Positions 1 to 8,229 of a stretch of 64,000 nucleotides of DNA are shown piece after piece (positions within the stretch are counted from its first letter, which is position 1; every line of letters starts with the position of its first letter). The stretch is taken from assembly GCA_028280575.1 (NCBI GenBank), contig JANQLN010000057.1, forward strand, positions 1-64,000, read 5' to 3'. The notes under the pieces were generated by a model. It was given only the letters and a program-made list of their open reading frames with translations. It made no database searches and had not been told where the DNA came from. Made by a program: the position numbers and the translations under genes. This DNA comes from Clostridia bacterium. GTDB lineage: Bacteria; Bacillota; Clostridia; Acetivibrionales; STF1-152.

Positions 1-1
1 T

Positions 2-532
2 GATCCTGTGGAAATGTGTAGTATGTATTTTGTTTGTAGTTTGATGGTAGATGCATTAACACCACTTTCAGTCGTATGTATTCCAAAGCAGATTGAGAAA
101 GATAACAGCATTATTTGTTATCGTAGTACAGGAGAAGTATCTGCGGAAGACCTTGGAGTATTTATAGATTATGAAGAGTCTATAAGTAAAGTAAAACGCA
201 GAATTTATGCACATATTTGGAGTAATTTGTCAGGTGAAAATGCTGCTCTGCGTGCCATAATTAACGGAATCGTCGTAAGTGTACCAGAGAATTTCTATGA
301 TTTTGCGATTCGAGCAAATATACCTGACGGAGAATTTAAGATTGCACAGTTAATTGGCAAAACATTAAATCAAATACCGGGGGTAGGTGACCGATGGTTA
401 TTTTTGAGGATACAAAACATGATACAATCAGGAGAATTGATTGAGGTTTCAACTGCAAAAGGTGATCATCTTTATCCAGGGGTTTTAAAGCGAAACAGTG
501 AAGTAAAATATAAATTGCAAGGGAATGAATAA
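2..532 (+). CDS. DUF1835/DUF3658-type protein, 5' end cut by window
   Basis: The reading frame is open to the window edge (codons D-P-V precede the listed start), so the GTG at 8 is not a convincing start and the N-terminus is missing. The visible part resembles the end of a DUF1835 domain (STGEVSAEDL, then WSNLSGENAALRAIINGI) followed by the short C-terminal DUF3658 domain (DFAIRANIPDGEFKIAQLIG ... RIQNMIQSGELIEV). Members are cytosolic proteins of unknown biochemical role. No operon partner is seen downstream on the same strand. Family assignment is from motif memory and moderately sure. Confidence 0.6.
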   Translation, partial: DPVEMCSMYFVCSLMVDALTPLSVVCIPKQIEKDNSIICYRSTGEVSAEDLGVFIDYEESISKVKRRIYAHIWSNLSGENAALRAIINGIVVSVPENFYDFAIRANIPDGEFKIAQLIGKTLNQIPGVGDRWLFLRIQNMIQSGELIEVSTAKGDHLYPGVLKRNSEVKYKLQGNE

Positions 533-778
533 TCTTTGGTGTAAATGGGATAATCCACCATTCAAAAGTCAATACTCATATTGCAGCATATTTTTCCGCA
601 TTGCTTAATGAGAGTCGCTGCACTCCACAAAAATTAAGGTACATGATTTTTGAAATAATGAATTATTTCAAAACATGCTGGTCGTCGGATTATTATACAA
701 ATAACAATATACGTACTCTACCACACTGGGCACGAACTTATATGATGCTGAACTTATTTTATCTGTTTTTATGCCCTA

Positions 779-971
779 TTACTTTTTATTTGTTGCTCTT
801 GTTGCTCCTGTTGATATTTCTCCATCAACAAGTATAGTCTGGCCTGTAATATACTTGCTTTCATCAGAAGCAAGAAACACTACTGAACCATAATGGCGCA
901 AGACAATTTACAGTAATTCCATATACTCCCCAATAATCTGCAAGGCTCATCGTAAGCTGTTTTGTACCCCC
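779..971 (-). pseudogene. relic of a short-chain dehydrogenase (SDR), C-terminal part
   Basis: Translating the minus strand gives GGTKQLTMSLADYWGVYGIT and VNCLAP in one frame, then after a frame change and loss of roughly 40 expected residues, VVFLASDESKYITGQTILVD and a stop. These are the helix after the YxxxK motif and the C-terminal signature of classical SDR enzymes such as gluconate 5-dehydrogenase. The Rossmann N-terminus and catalytic residues are gone. It is joined directly to an alcohol dehydrogenase fragment upstream. It was probably a last gene of the inositol/sugar operon. Confidence 0.7.
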
Positions 972-1122
972 TCCCTGTGCTTCCATCCATTCCATGCACA
1001 TCGCTTCCGAAAATAGCACAGGCTCTCACCTTTACGAGTACATTATCAGGTCCTGCCTCAGGTTTCGGCAAGTCCTCATATGTAAACCTTCCGTATTCTT
1101 TTAATAGCAAAGCTTTCATCAT
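972..1122 (-). pseudogene. N-terminal stub of a zinc alcohol dehydrogenase
   Basis: The 80-residue ORF at 880-1122 starts like a medium-chain zinc-dependent dehydrogenase (MKALLLKEYGRF, then VLVKVRACAIFGSDVHGMDG), but the homology ends about residue 50, where GHE and the catalytic zinc site should follow. The remaining codons read out of frame through the SDR relic. The usual Cys of the CGICGSD motif is also changed (CAIFGSD). A ribosome site (GAGGT) is still present before ATGATG. This is the product of a deletion that fused two adjacent dehydrogenase genes; both are dead. Confidence 0.7.
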
Positions 1123-1145
1123 ATACCAACCTCTATAAATATAAA

Positions 1146-2141
1146 TTATGCATAATATTCAGGTATTCTTTGTCTAATACAATCTGCAACCTCAACCGAC
1201 TGCAAACTGGATTTTATATCGTTTACAGGCTTTCTGCCGGCTCTTACATCATTAAAAAAGCATTCATTTTCCGCATAGAAACCACTTTCTTCAAACATCC
1301 GATCCCCATCTGTTATAGTCCTGCCTGTTACGTCGAGCTTCAAGTTGTTTGATTCCAGGTGTATAAGTCTTCCAGGAGAGTCCATAGCACCCCATATGGG
1401 TATGTTCAAAAAGAATGAATGATTGTAACAGTTAACTACCGCCCTTTCAATAATTACACCCGCAACAGGACGAAAATTCAACTGTGCGGCTGCACCTGAC
1501 TTAAAAACACAGTACATATGAATGTTTACAACATTCTCTCCAATATGAGGCAGCTGCTGGTAATAAAATCTTACATATTCATAATCCGAATCTGCCAAAA
1601 ACCTGACAGTATCTATACCATGAATAGCAGTAGCGGAAAAATCCGAATCTTTGCGCCCTACCCTGAAAAAATCATACCTTATGTTATGTATTTGCTTACA
1701 AGTAAAATTTGTTTCAAGTATCTTTTTCAGTTCCCTCACCAGCGGTACAAACCTCCTGTTAAAAGCCACCTGGTTTGCAAGCCCTGAATTGTGAGCCACT
1801 TCAACCATTCGCAGTGTTTCCTCCCTGTTCCTTCCCGGAGGCTTTTCTAAAATCAAAGGAAAACCCAGATTTAAAACTTTTATGGTTATTTCCGAAGTTA
1901 AAATATCAGGGGAAATGACACATACTGCATCAGGCTTTTCTATTTCAAGCATTTCTACATAATCAGTGTAACATCTCTCAAAGCCGAATTTCTTCTGAAA
2001 TATCTTTGACCTTGCTTCATCAATATCACAGCAAGCTCTCAGAATGGTGTCAGGATAATTGCTTTTGTATTTTACATAAGATGGACCGTGAACGCTGTCT
2101 GCTATGGCAGCACATCCGATAGTACATATTTTAAAGCTCAT
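1146..2141 (-). CDS. Gfo/Idh/MocA family oxidoreductase
   Basis: A 331-residue NAD(P)-dependent sugar or cyclitol dehydrogenase. The N-terminal Rossmann fold starts with ICTIGCAAIAD, and the family EKP motif is at LILEKPPG (about residue 118). FNRRFVPLV and the AIHGIDTVRFL segment of the C-terminal substrate domain are also visible. The catalytic lysine is that of EKP; the His in AIHGIDT fits the usual histidine. It sits at the 3' end of the inositol-type operon, after a lipoprotein gene. Substrate cannot be read from sequence; a second cyclitol or uronate dehydrogenase is my inference. Confidence 0.85.
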   Translation of the reverse strand: MSFKICTIGCAAIADSVHGPSYVKYKSNYPDTILRACCDIDEARSKIFQKKFGFERCYTDYVEMLEIEKPDAVCVISPDILTSEITIKVLNLGFPLILEKPPGRNREETLRMVEVAHNSGLANQVAFNRRFVPLVRELKKILETNFTCKQIHNIRYDFFRVGRKDSDFSATAIHGIDTVRFLADSDYEYVRFYYQQLPHIGENVVNIHMYCVFKSGAAAQLNFRPVAGVIIERAVVNCYNHSFFLNIPIWGAMDSPGRLIHLESNNLKLDVTGRTITDGDRMFEESGFYAENECFFNDVRAGRKPVNDIKSSLQSVEVADCIRQRIPEYYA

Positions 2142-2241
2142 ATTTCTCCCTCCGTTGAGTCAACTAATTTTAAGACTACAGCCTGATACTCTTTTAGATT
2201 GTATAGGCCTATCATATAATTGCCACCTGCTTCATTTTTAT

Positions 2242-3222
2242 CTATTCCTCTATGTCTTTTGCTACTCTTTGATTGTCTGTTCCGTCAAGTTTAGCTTTAT
2301 ATGTATATCCATAGCCATATTCATTGTGATCTGCTCCATTAATGTAATACAGCCATCCATTAACAATATTAAGTTCATAACTTTCTACTTTATCAAGCTT
2401 AATTATATTTGACCAGTTATCCAAACTAAATTTATATGCTTTCATATCATTAAAATGTGTAAAGTATACCCATCCGTCATAAACATTAAGGTCCCAGGCA
2501 CTGACATTATTCAATTTGGTTTTACTACTTCCGTCAAACCTTATCCTATATATCCTTTTTTCATCATCATAATTTACAAAATAAATCCATCCGTCATATA
2601 TATTAATTGACTTGCTCTGATTATCTGACAAAAGCATATTGTTACTTCCATCAATATCCATTTTATAAATTCTCCGGCCTGTTCCAAATGGCTCCATAGG
2701 ATCATCATAGTCTATGATATAATATATCTGACCATTATATATTGTAAATTCATTAATTACACTTGCATCACAAAGCTTCTTGCTGTCACTGCCATCAATT
2801 TTACTTCTATATAATTGACGTAAATACATAACTTCTTTATCTGATCTTATGTAGTAAATATAGTCTCCTTCTATTACGTAGGAATAACAGTAATCTAATA
2901 CTTTTTGCTTCTCACTTCCATCTAAGTCCATTTTATACAAAGTAGGACTTGCAAGGTCAATAAAGTACAATTCATCATTGTACACACTTAGATAATTAAC
3001 TCTTTGAATATCAGTATATAGCTTCTTAACTTCATTTGAGGCATTTGTCCGGTATATTCCGTCTACATCAGTAAAATAAATATTCTTTCCAATAGATGTT
3101 GCAAGTCCTTCGTTTACTATATTCCCTAAAGAACTGCTATCCAAATTCTGATTTTCACAGGCAGAAATAAAAACTAAGAGAATAAATAGTAAAAGAAGTG
3201 TCTTTAACACAGCTTTATACAA
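2242..3222 (-). CDS. DUF5050-type beta-propeller lipoprotein
   Basis: The start is a TTG preceded by AAGGAAGG. The N-terminus is a lipoprotein signal peptide (charged start, LLLLFILLVFISAC lipobox), so the mature protein should be anchored to the outer membrane face. The rest is about six repeats of the type IYYI...MDLDGS...KLLSDN, e.g. IYRIRFDGSSKTKLN, which is the DUF5050 repeat that builds a beta-propeller. These proteins are presumed to bind surface ligands but have no known reaction. It lies between iolG and the second Gfo/Idh gene, separated from iolG by a broken membrane-protein gene. Confidence 0.8.
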   Translation of the reverse strand: MYKAVLKTLLLLFILLVFISACENQNLDSSSLGNIVNEGLATSIGKNIYFTDVDGIYRTNASNEVKKLYTDIQRVNYLSVYNDELYFIDLASPTLYKMDLDGSEKQKVLDYCYSYVIEGDYIYYIRSDKEVMYLRQLYRSKIDGSDSKKLCDASVINEFTIYNGQIYYIIDYDDPMEPFGTGRRIYKMDIDGSNNMLLSDNQSKSINIYDGWIYFVNYDDEKRIYRIRFDGSSKTKLNNVSAWDLNVYDGWVYFTHFNDMKAYKFSLDNWSNIIKLDKVESYELNIVNGWLYYINGADHNEYGYGYTYKAKLDGTDNQRVAKDIEE

Positions 3223-3327
3223 CAGCCTTCCTTGATATTGTATTATAATATCACCATCCTTGTATTCTTTTGCTCAAATTATTGCCGTTAATTTTACCAT
3301 AAAATTATAACATATATATTTTATCAT

Positions 3328-3621
3328 TTATAGCTCCAATATCTTATTTTTTCTTAATATTACAAATATACCAATTAAGCTAAGAAAACTTATCAAAATA
3401 TGAGGTAATGAATAAAACCAAGCTTTATCTCATTGTATGTTCTTCCCATAAAATAGTCAAGTACGTAATTGCGCGGGGAGAGAATAAGAATTATTGGAAT
3501 CTCAGCTATAAGTTGAGTTAATGAACTATACGAAGTAAAAAATAGAGTGCTTAAACAAATTATAACAAAATAAATAATAAATTTTAATTTTTTCTAGTGA
3601 TAAACATCTTTTTTTTATCAT
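3328..3621 (-). pseudogene. frameshifted small membrane protein
   Basis: Not in the ORF track. A GGAGGTGAA ribosome site precedes ATG at 3621 (MIKKRCLSLEK). A shift in the run GAAAAAATTAAAA moves coding into another frame that reads KFIIYFVIICLSTLFFTSYS and continues to YNEIKLGFIHYL. A second shift then gives PHILISFLSLIGIFVILRKN and a stop. Two hydrophobic helices are clear. Two frameshifts in 290 bp make it a pseudogene, unless the sequence has errors. No family recognised. The remaining 3223-3327 and 3622-3846 are AT-rich with nothing visible. Confidence 0.55.
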
Positions 3622-3846
3622 TTCACCTCCATATATTATTTTATCTTAAATAATACAGGAATTCATGTTTTTTTAGGTAGAGAAACAAATAATTATTTCT
3701 AATATTTCAAATTAATCGTTATGGGATTATTGAAATTGTAATATATAAACAATGCATCTTAATATACCGATTAAAAATCACTCTATCATCTTAACAACAT
3801 AGTGGGTTATCTGAGGTTTGGCACAAAAAAGAAAACAGGAATATAT

Positions 3847-4851
3847 CTAGATTTTTATGCATTTCCCCTCCTGCCATGACTTTTTGGCAGCAAGACCTAT
3901 AATTAAAGAATTAAGGCCATCTTTTATTGTAACTTCAGGTTTTTTATCATTGACAATACAGTTTACAAATGATTTTATCTCATCAATATAAGACTGCCTG
4001 TACCTTTCAAGAAAAAAATACTTTGGTTTATCCCTGTATACAGCTTCATTGTTTGAAAGTACTGCAGTATTGGGAAAATCATTTGCTACTTCAATACACC
4101 CATCAGATCCAAAGGCTTCAATTCTTTGGTCATATCCGTAAACTGCCTTCCTGCTGTTATCAATAATACCAATAGCACCATTTTCAAATGCAAGTAAAAC
4201 AGCAGCCGTATCAACATCTCCCGCCTTACCGATTTTTTCATCTATTAAAACAGTACCTTTTGCGTATACTTCCTTAACTTCACTTCCACAAATGAATCTT
4301 GCCATATCAAAATCATGGATTGACATATCCAGGAAAATACCTCCGGACACCTTCACATATTCAGCATGAGGAGGTTCAGGATCTCTTGATGTAATTTTGA
4401 TAACATGGGGCCGGCCTATTTTCCCTTCTTCTATAAGCTTCCTGGCCCTGCAAAAATTGTGGTCATACCTCCTGTTAAAACCCACCTGCAGCTTTACTCC
4501 TGCTTTTTCAACAGCATTTTCAACCAGCTTTATTCTTTCTATATCAAGGTCTACGGGTTTTTCGCAGAATATGTGCTTGCCTTTTTGTGCAGCCTCTATA
4601 CAAAACCGGGCATGGGTATTTGTGGATGAACATATAAGCACTGCTTCCACATCAGGGTCATTTATTACATCCCTGTAATCCTTTGAATGGTTTTTTACAC
4701 CAATACTGCTGCACCAATCCCCCAGGTTCTCTGCATATCTGTCACATACCCACCTGATATCAGAATTCGGTACGTTGTTTATAATATTTTCCCCATGCAA
4801 TCTTCCAATCCTTCCGGCCCCAATAATACCTATGCAAATGCCCTTTTCCAT
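3847..4851 (-). CDS. iolG: inositol 2-dehydrogenase (IolG)
   Basis: A 334-residue Gfo/Idh/MocA enzyme, expected to oxidise myo-inositol to scyllo-inosose with NAD. The dinucleotide motif GIIGAGRIGRLHG is at residues 7-19, the catalytic lysine is in CEKPVD near residue 95, and the D-x-x-x-H substrate signature is in GGIFLDMSIHDFDMARF near residue 170-186. Spacing and motifs are those of IolG. It follows the IolO-like gene by about 30 bp, in one minus-strand operon with iolN and iolM. The neighbours that continue the Thermotoga route make inositol the most likely substrate. Confidence 0.88.
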   Translation of the reverse strand: MEKGICIGIIGAGRIGRLHGENIINNVPNSDIRWVCDRYAENLGDWCSSIGVKNHSKDYRDVINDPDVEAVLICSSTNTHARFCIEAAQKGKHIFCEKPVDLDIERIKLVENAVEKAGVKLQVGFNRRYDHNFCRARKLIEEGKIGRPHVIKITSRDPEPPHAEYVKVSGGIFLDMSIHDFDMARFICGSEVKEVYAKGTVLIDEKIGKAGDVDTAAVLLAFENGAIGIIDNSRKAVYGYDQRIEAFGSDGCIEVANDFPNTAVLSNNEAVYRDKPKYFFLERYRQSYIDEIKSFVNCIVNDKKPEVTIKDGLNSLIIGLAAKKSWQEGKCIKI

Positions 4852-4884
4852 TTTGACACCCTTTCTATCAATTGCACATATTAT

Positions 4885-5697
4885 CTATGACTTCTTGTAA
4901 TTTTTAAAAAACTGTATGGAATGCTCTGCACAAATTTCAGGACTGGGAAGTGCCAGGCATTCTACTGCTAAATATCCTTTGTAACCAATTAAATCAAGAC
5001 TTTCAAAAAGTTTATCAAAAGATATATGTCCATGTCCTGGGTACATCCTGTCATTATCTGCAATATGAACATGCCCCAGCATATCCTTGCATTTCATTAT
5101 ACTTTCACACATATCGGCCTCTTCAATGTTCATATGGTATGTATCAATATGAACATTTAAAGCCCTGCTTTTAAATCCTTTTAAAAAGTGAATCATTTCA
5201 TCTATTTTTGTCAGGAAATTGGATTCATACCTGTTTATTGCTTCAAATGCAAGTATCACATCTCTTTTTTCAGCTTCATCAATACATTTATACAAACTTT
5301 GCTTTAGTAATTCTATACACTTATCATATCTTTCTTTTTCAGGAATCAGACCCTTTATAAGTCCGACTATGACAACAGCATCCAACTCTTTTGCAAGGGT
5401 GATATATTCTTTCATTCTTTCAACCGCCTTCAGCCTGTTACCATAATCGCTGCTCATAAGGCTCAATCCGTCAAGCCCATATGAAAGTCCTGTTCCTATG
5501 GACGAAACCCTGATTTTTGATTTTCTGCAGTAATCATTGATTTTAAAAGGATCGATTATGCCGGGCTTCCTTATATGCATCTCTACTGCATCAAAACCAA
5601 GATCGGCAGCTTTTTTAATACTATTTTCATATTCTCCCCTCAAAACAAAGGGCATTTTGTCCGTCCCTTCATCAATTATGCTTATGCTTGTCTTCAT
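4885..5697 (-). CDS. iolO: TIM-barrel sugar epimerase, IolO-like (5-keto-L-gluconate epimerase)
   Basis: A 270-residue xylose-isomerase-like/AP-endonuclease-2 barrel. Metal ligands are in the usual order: FEAINRYES (Glu), HIDTYHMN (Asp, His), LGHVHIADNDR (His), and AVECL (Glu) near the end; GHGHISF is the family loop. The start is supported by GGGAGGG nine bases upstream. In Thermotoga maritima a member of this family, IolO, epimerises 5-keto-L-gluconate to D-tagaturonate. The position between iolN and iolG here suggests the same step. Other epimerase activities (IolE, IolI, Hyi types) cannot be excluded by motifs alone. Confidence 0.75.
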   Translation of the reverse strand: MKTSISIIDEGTDKMPFVLRGEYENSIKKAADLGFDAVEMHIRKPGIIDPFKINDYCRKSKIRVSSIGTGLSYGLDGLSLMSSDYGNRLKAVERMKEYITLAKELDAVVIVGLIKGLIPEKERYDKCIELLKQSLYKCIDEAEKRDVILAFEAINRYESNFLTKIDEMIHFLKGFKSRALNVHIDTYHMNIEEADMCESIMKCKDMLGHVHIADNDRMYPGHGHISFDKLFESLDLIGYKGYLAVECLALPSPEICAEHSIQFFKNYKKS

Positions 5698-5751
5698 AGC
5701 ATTACCCTCCCGTCATAAAGAGGCGCCAAAAGGCACCTCTTGAATAATGTA

Positions 5752-6867
5752 TTAAAGCTTACTAAATACTCCTATTGGATTCAATTCATATACGGACTTC
5801 CAGCCTTCACTGAATGGTTCCATTAAGAAAGGTTTCATTTCTTCCTCTGTCCTGAGTGTGACCTTCTCTACCGGGGGAACTTCTCCAGCAGGAAAAGCTT
5901 CCAGAATCTGATCATGAACAAGTGTAAGGTATTCAAGTATTGCAGCTATGGGTCTTTTAGCCTTTTGAGCCGTAGCAATGCTTGGTTTTCCGACAACGCC
6001 CTCAGGAGTGGCTGCCCTCTCTATCGCCATGTGTCCTTCACCTTCGGACCATCTGTGAGGTCTTCTGAATGGTTCAACGGATTTATCAAAGTGACCGTCA
6101 GGCAGAAATCCTTCTCCCTCTGCGTCCTGCACAACACTCATATCAATCATGTCCTTGAACATCAAAAGCCCTACTGCTGTTTCACTTTCATCTGCATGCA
6201 CAAAATTGGTCTCAAGACTGTCTTCTTTATCAGTTGGATGGAAAAATTCCCTTACAGCCCTGTGCCAGTCAAGCACCTGGAATATCCCAGGAAGCTGGAA
6301 TCTTTTCATGAATTCCTGTATGGCTGACTCAAGCATCCACAAATGTCCATGGTTGTTTACAAGTATTATCTTTCTGAATCCATCGTTCCAGAGTCCCAGC
6401 ATTGCATATATAAGTGTTTCTACAACAACTTCATGTGGCATTATTATTGTACCGGGCATTCCCAAGTGGTGATACGGGTGACCTCCGTAATTAAGGGGAG
6501 GAAATGCCAGGCTGCATTCTCTTCCCTGCTTTTTGGTATACCTTCTTACCCCTTCGAGTATCTGGGTCACCATAAATGTATCAAGTCCGCTGTTGGCATG
6601 AATTCCATGATTCTCAGTACAGCCAACCGGTACAAACACTATGTCATTTTTTCTTCTTTTCTCAATTACCTTGTTCCTGGATGTATTCTGGATATAGCAG
6701 CCTGCCTTTCCAAGCTCTGATTCTGACGGAATACCATATTCTTCAAGAATCTTGTCAATACCTTCCTTATCCATATCCCATATTTCCTTTTTCAATCTTC
6801 CTACAGTATTATCTTCAAACATTATGGTAGGATCTTCGGTAAAAATCCATTTTTTCTTATCCTTCAT
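5752..6867 (-). CDS. iolN: creatininase-family 3-dehydro-scyllo-inosose hydrolase (IolN)
   Basis: A 371-residue metal hydrolase of the creatininase superfamily. Metal-binding signatures are CTENHGIHANSGLDTFM (ENHG, near residue 83), NNHGHLW, and HADESETAVG. The length is well above a typical creatininase (about 250), with an N-terminal extension as in Thermotoga IolN, which opens the ring of 3-dehydro-scyllo-inosose to 5-keto-L-gluconate. It follows iolM by 24 bp, with an operator-like palindrome just before its ribosome site (GGGGAGA). The neighbours iolM and iolG strengthen the call. Confidence 0.8.
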   Translation of the reverse strand: MKDKKKWIFTEDPTIMFEDNTVGRLKKEIWDMDKEGIDKILEEYGIPSESELGKAGCYIQNTSRNKVIEKRRKNDIVFVPVGCTENHGIHANSGLDTFMVTQILEGVRRYTKKQGRECSLAFPPLNYGGHPYHHLGMPGTIIMPHEVVVETLIYAMLGLWNDGFRKIILVNNHGHLWMLESAIQEFMKRFQLPGIFQVLDWHRAVREFFHPTDKEDSLETNFVHADESETAVGLLMFKDMIDMSVVQDAEGEGFLPDGHFDKSVEPFRRPHRWSEGEGHMAIERAATPEGVVGKPSIATAQKAKRPIAAILEYLTLVHDQILEAFPAGEVPPVEKVTLRTEEEMKPFLMEPFSEGWKSVYELNPIGVFSKL

Positions 6868-6878
6868 ATCAATTCTCC

Positions 6879-6898
6879 CCTCTTAAACGTTTACAGAA
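6879..6898. promoter_or_regulatory. LacI-type operator copy, iolM/iolN junction
   Basis: TTAAACGTTTACAG shares the TAAACGTTTA core with the operator before iolM. It overlaps the iolM stop codon and lies just upstream of the iolN ribosome site. It may be a second repressor site or a roadblock; the flanks are less symmetric than the main site. Confidence 0.55.
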
Positions 6899-8087
6899 TG
6901 CATGTAATTTTGCATTCTTTTCTGTCTGCCCTCAGCATTACAATGTTTTCTGGTACTTCATCAAGGGCAATTGTCTTTGTTATCAATGGAAGCATATCCA
7001 TTCCACTTGCCATGCTTTCAATGACCCTGGGGAATGTTCCATGCCCTGAATGCCCCTGGGAGCCAACTATCGTGGCTCTTCTTACCTGCAACACTTCACC
7101 TGTAACAGGTATTTTTGCTTCTGCCCTTGCAACAACAACTACCGTGCTGTTAAGTCTTTTTCCTTCCCAGACAGCCTTTTCAATCCCGGGATAAACTACC
7201 GTTGGCAGGCCTGTAGCCTCAAGATAAAGAGCTGCTCCCATTCCATGGGTATATTCAAGTACCTTTTCTGCAAAATCTTCCTTCAATGGATTGATTACAA
7301 AATCTGCACCCATTTTTCTGCCAAGATCTGCTCTTCCTATTTCAGGTTCAGAAAGAATAACACGTGCTGCTCCCTGCCTCTTCATTATTGCACATGCTGC
7401 CACACCAACAGGACCTCCGCCACATATCACAACATTATCCCCGGGCCTTATACCCCCTCCCCTTTCTACAACCGCATTATAAGCAACACTTGTAGGCTCA
7501 ACAAGACTTCCCGCCATAAAGACTTCCTTTTCAGTCTTATAAACTTTCCTTAAGGGCTCAAGGCTCCACAGCACCTTTGCAGGAAGCACAATGTATTTTG
7601 CAAATGCACCATTTACGTTAAAGCCAATCTCATCAAGTCTTTCACAGTGATTGGGATATCCATCGGCACATGGCTTGCAGCTTCCGCACCAAAGCATCTC
7701 CTCTGCACACACCAATTCTCCACCCCTGTAAGGTTTGTTCGTCTGTTTGTCGTAAGCTTTTTTTCCTGCTTCGACAACAATTCCTCCAAGCTCATGCCCG
7801 AGGATTGACGGAAATCCGGTAAGACCAGGATAATATATATATCCGTCATCATCAGGCTGAGCCATATGAACGTCACTTCCACATATACCGCATGCCTTTA
7901 CCTGGATAAGCACTTCATCAGGTCCTGGCTTTGGAATATCATGCTCTGCAATTTCAATCCTGGGATTTTTCCATACTAAACTGCCAAGATATGTCTGCCT
8001 TTTTTCAATATCCTTTGAACCCAGCTTGAATTCAGGCTTTGGATCCCAGTCGGCATAAAGTGTTACACCTCTCATTTTCCCATCCAT
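6891..8087 (-). CDS. iolM: zinc-dependent scyllo-inosose 3-dehydrogenase (IolM)
   Basis: A medium-chain zinc dehydrogenase of about 398 residues from the preferred ATG at 8087, which has GGAGG nine bases upstream; the tracked start at 8108 lacks a site. Motifs: VKACGICGSDVHMAQ (catalytic zinc Cys), GHELGGIVVEAG, structural zinc cysteines CGSCKPCADGYPNHC, and the NAD fold VVICGGGPVGVAAC. In Thermotoga maritima IolM (TM0412, about 395 residues) oxidises scyllo-inosose at C3, and iolN follows, as here. The early RGVTLYADWDPKPEF stretch is typical of this subgroup. Regulated by the palindrome 38 bp upstream. Confidence 0.82.
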   Translation of the reverse strand: MDGKMRGVTLYADWDPKPEFKLGSKDIEKRQTYLGSLVWKNPRIEIAEHDIPKPGPDEVLIQVKACGICGSDVHMAQPDDDGYIYYPGLTGFPSILGHELGGIVVEAGKKAYDKQTNKPYRGGELVCAEEMLWCGSCKPCADGYPNHCERLDEIGFNVNGAFAKYIVLPAKVLWSLEPLRKVYKTEKEVFMAGSLVEPTSVAYNAVVERGGGIRPGDNVVICGGGPVGVAACAIMKRQGAARVILSEPEIGRADLGRKMGADFVINPLKEDFAEKVLEYTHGMGAALYLEATGLPTVVYPGIEKAVWEGKRLNSTVVVVARAEAKIPVTGEVLQVRRATIVGSQGHSGHGTFPRVIESMASGMDMLPLITKTIALDEVPENIVMLRADRKECKITCIL

Positions 8088-8124
8088 CAGTTTCAACCTC
8101 CAAATCAATATATTCTTGCAGCTA

Positions 8125-8144
8125 ATTCGTAAACGTTTACGAAT
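8125..8144. promoter_or_regulatory. LacI-family operator (20-bp perfect palindrome)
   Basis: ATTCGTAAACGTTTACGAAT is a perfect 20-bp inverted repeat with the central CG typical of LacI-family operators. It lies between lacI and iolM, 38 bp before the iolM start, where bound repressor would block the operon promoter. Two further copies of the core occur at 6884 and 9247. Confidence 0.85.
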
Positions 8145-8229
8145 GGCTGAAAAAAAACTTCACTTTATATTCAACAAAGTTTAATATACCTGCTATGTCT
8201 CATTAAAAAAACTTATGTGTCCTTTCCAA

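Noticed and set aside
601-837. 78-residue plus-strand ORF with a Leu-rich end
   Set aside because: Its second half is antisense to the SDR relic, which explains the Leu run. The first part is open from 535 but has no start site or family.
6149-7553. Long plus-strand ORFs over iolN and iolM
   Set aside because: They are shadows of strong coding frames on the minus strand; no ribosome sites or family signatures.
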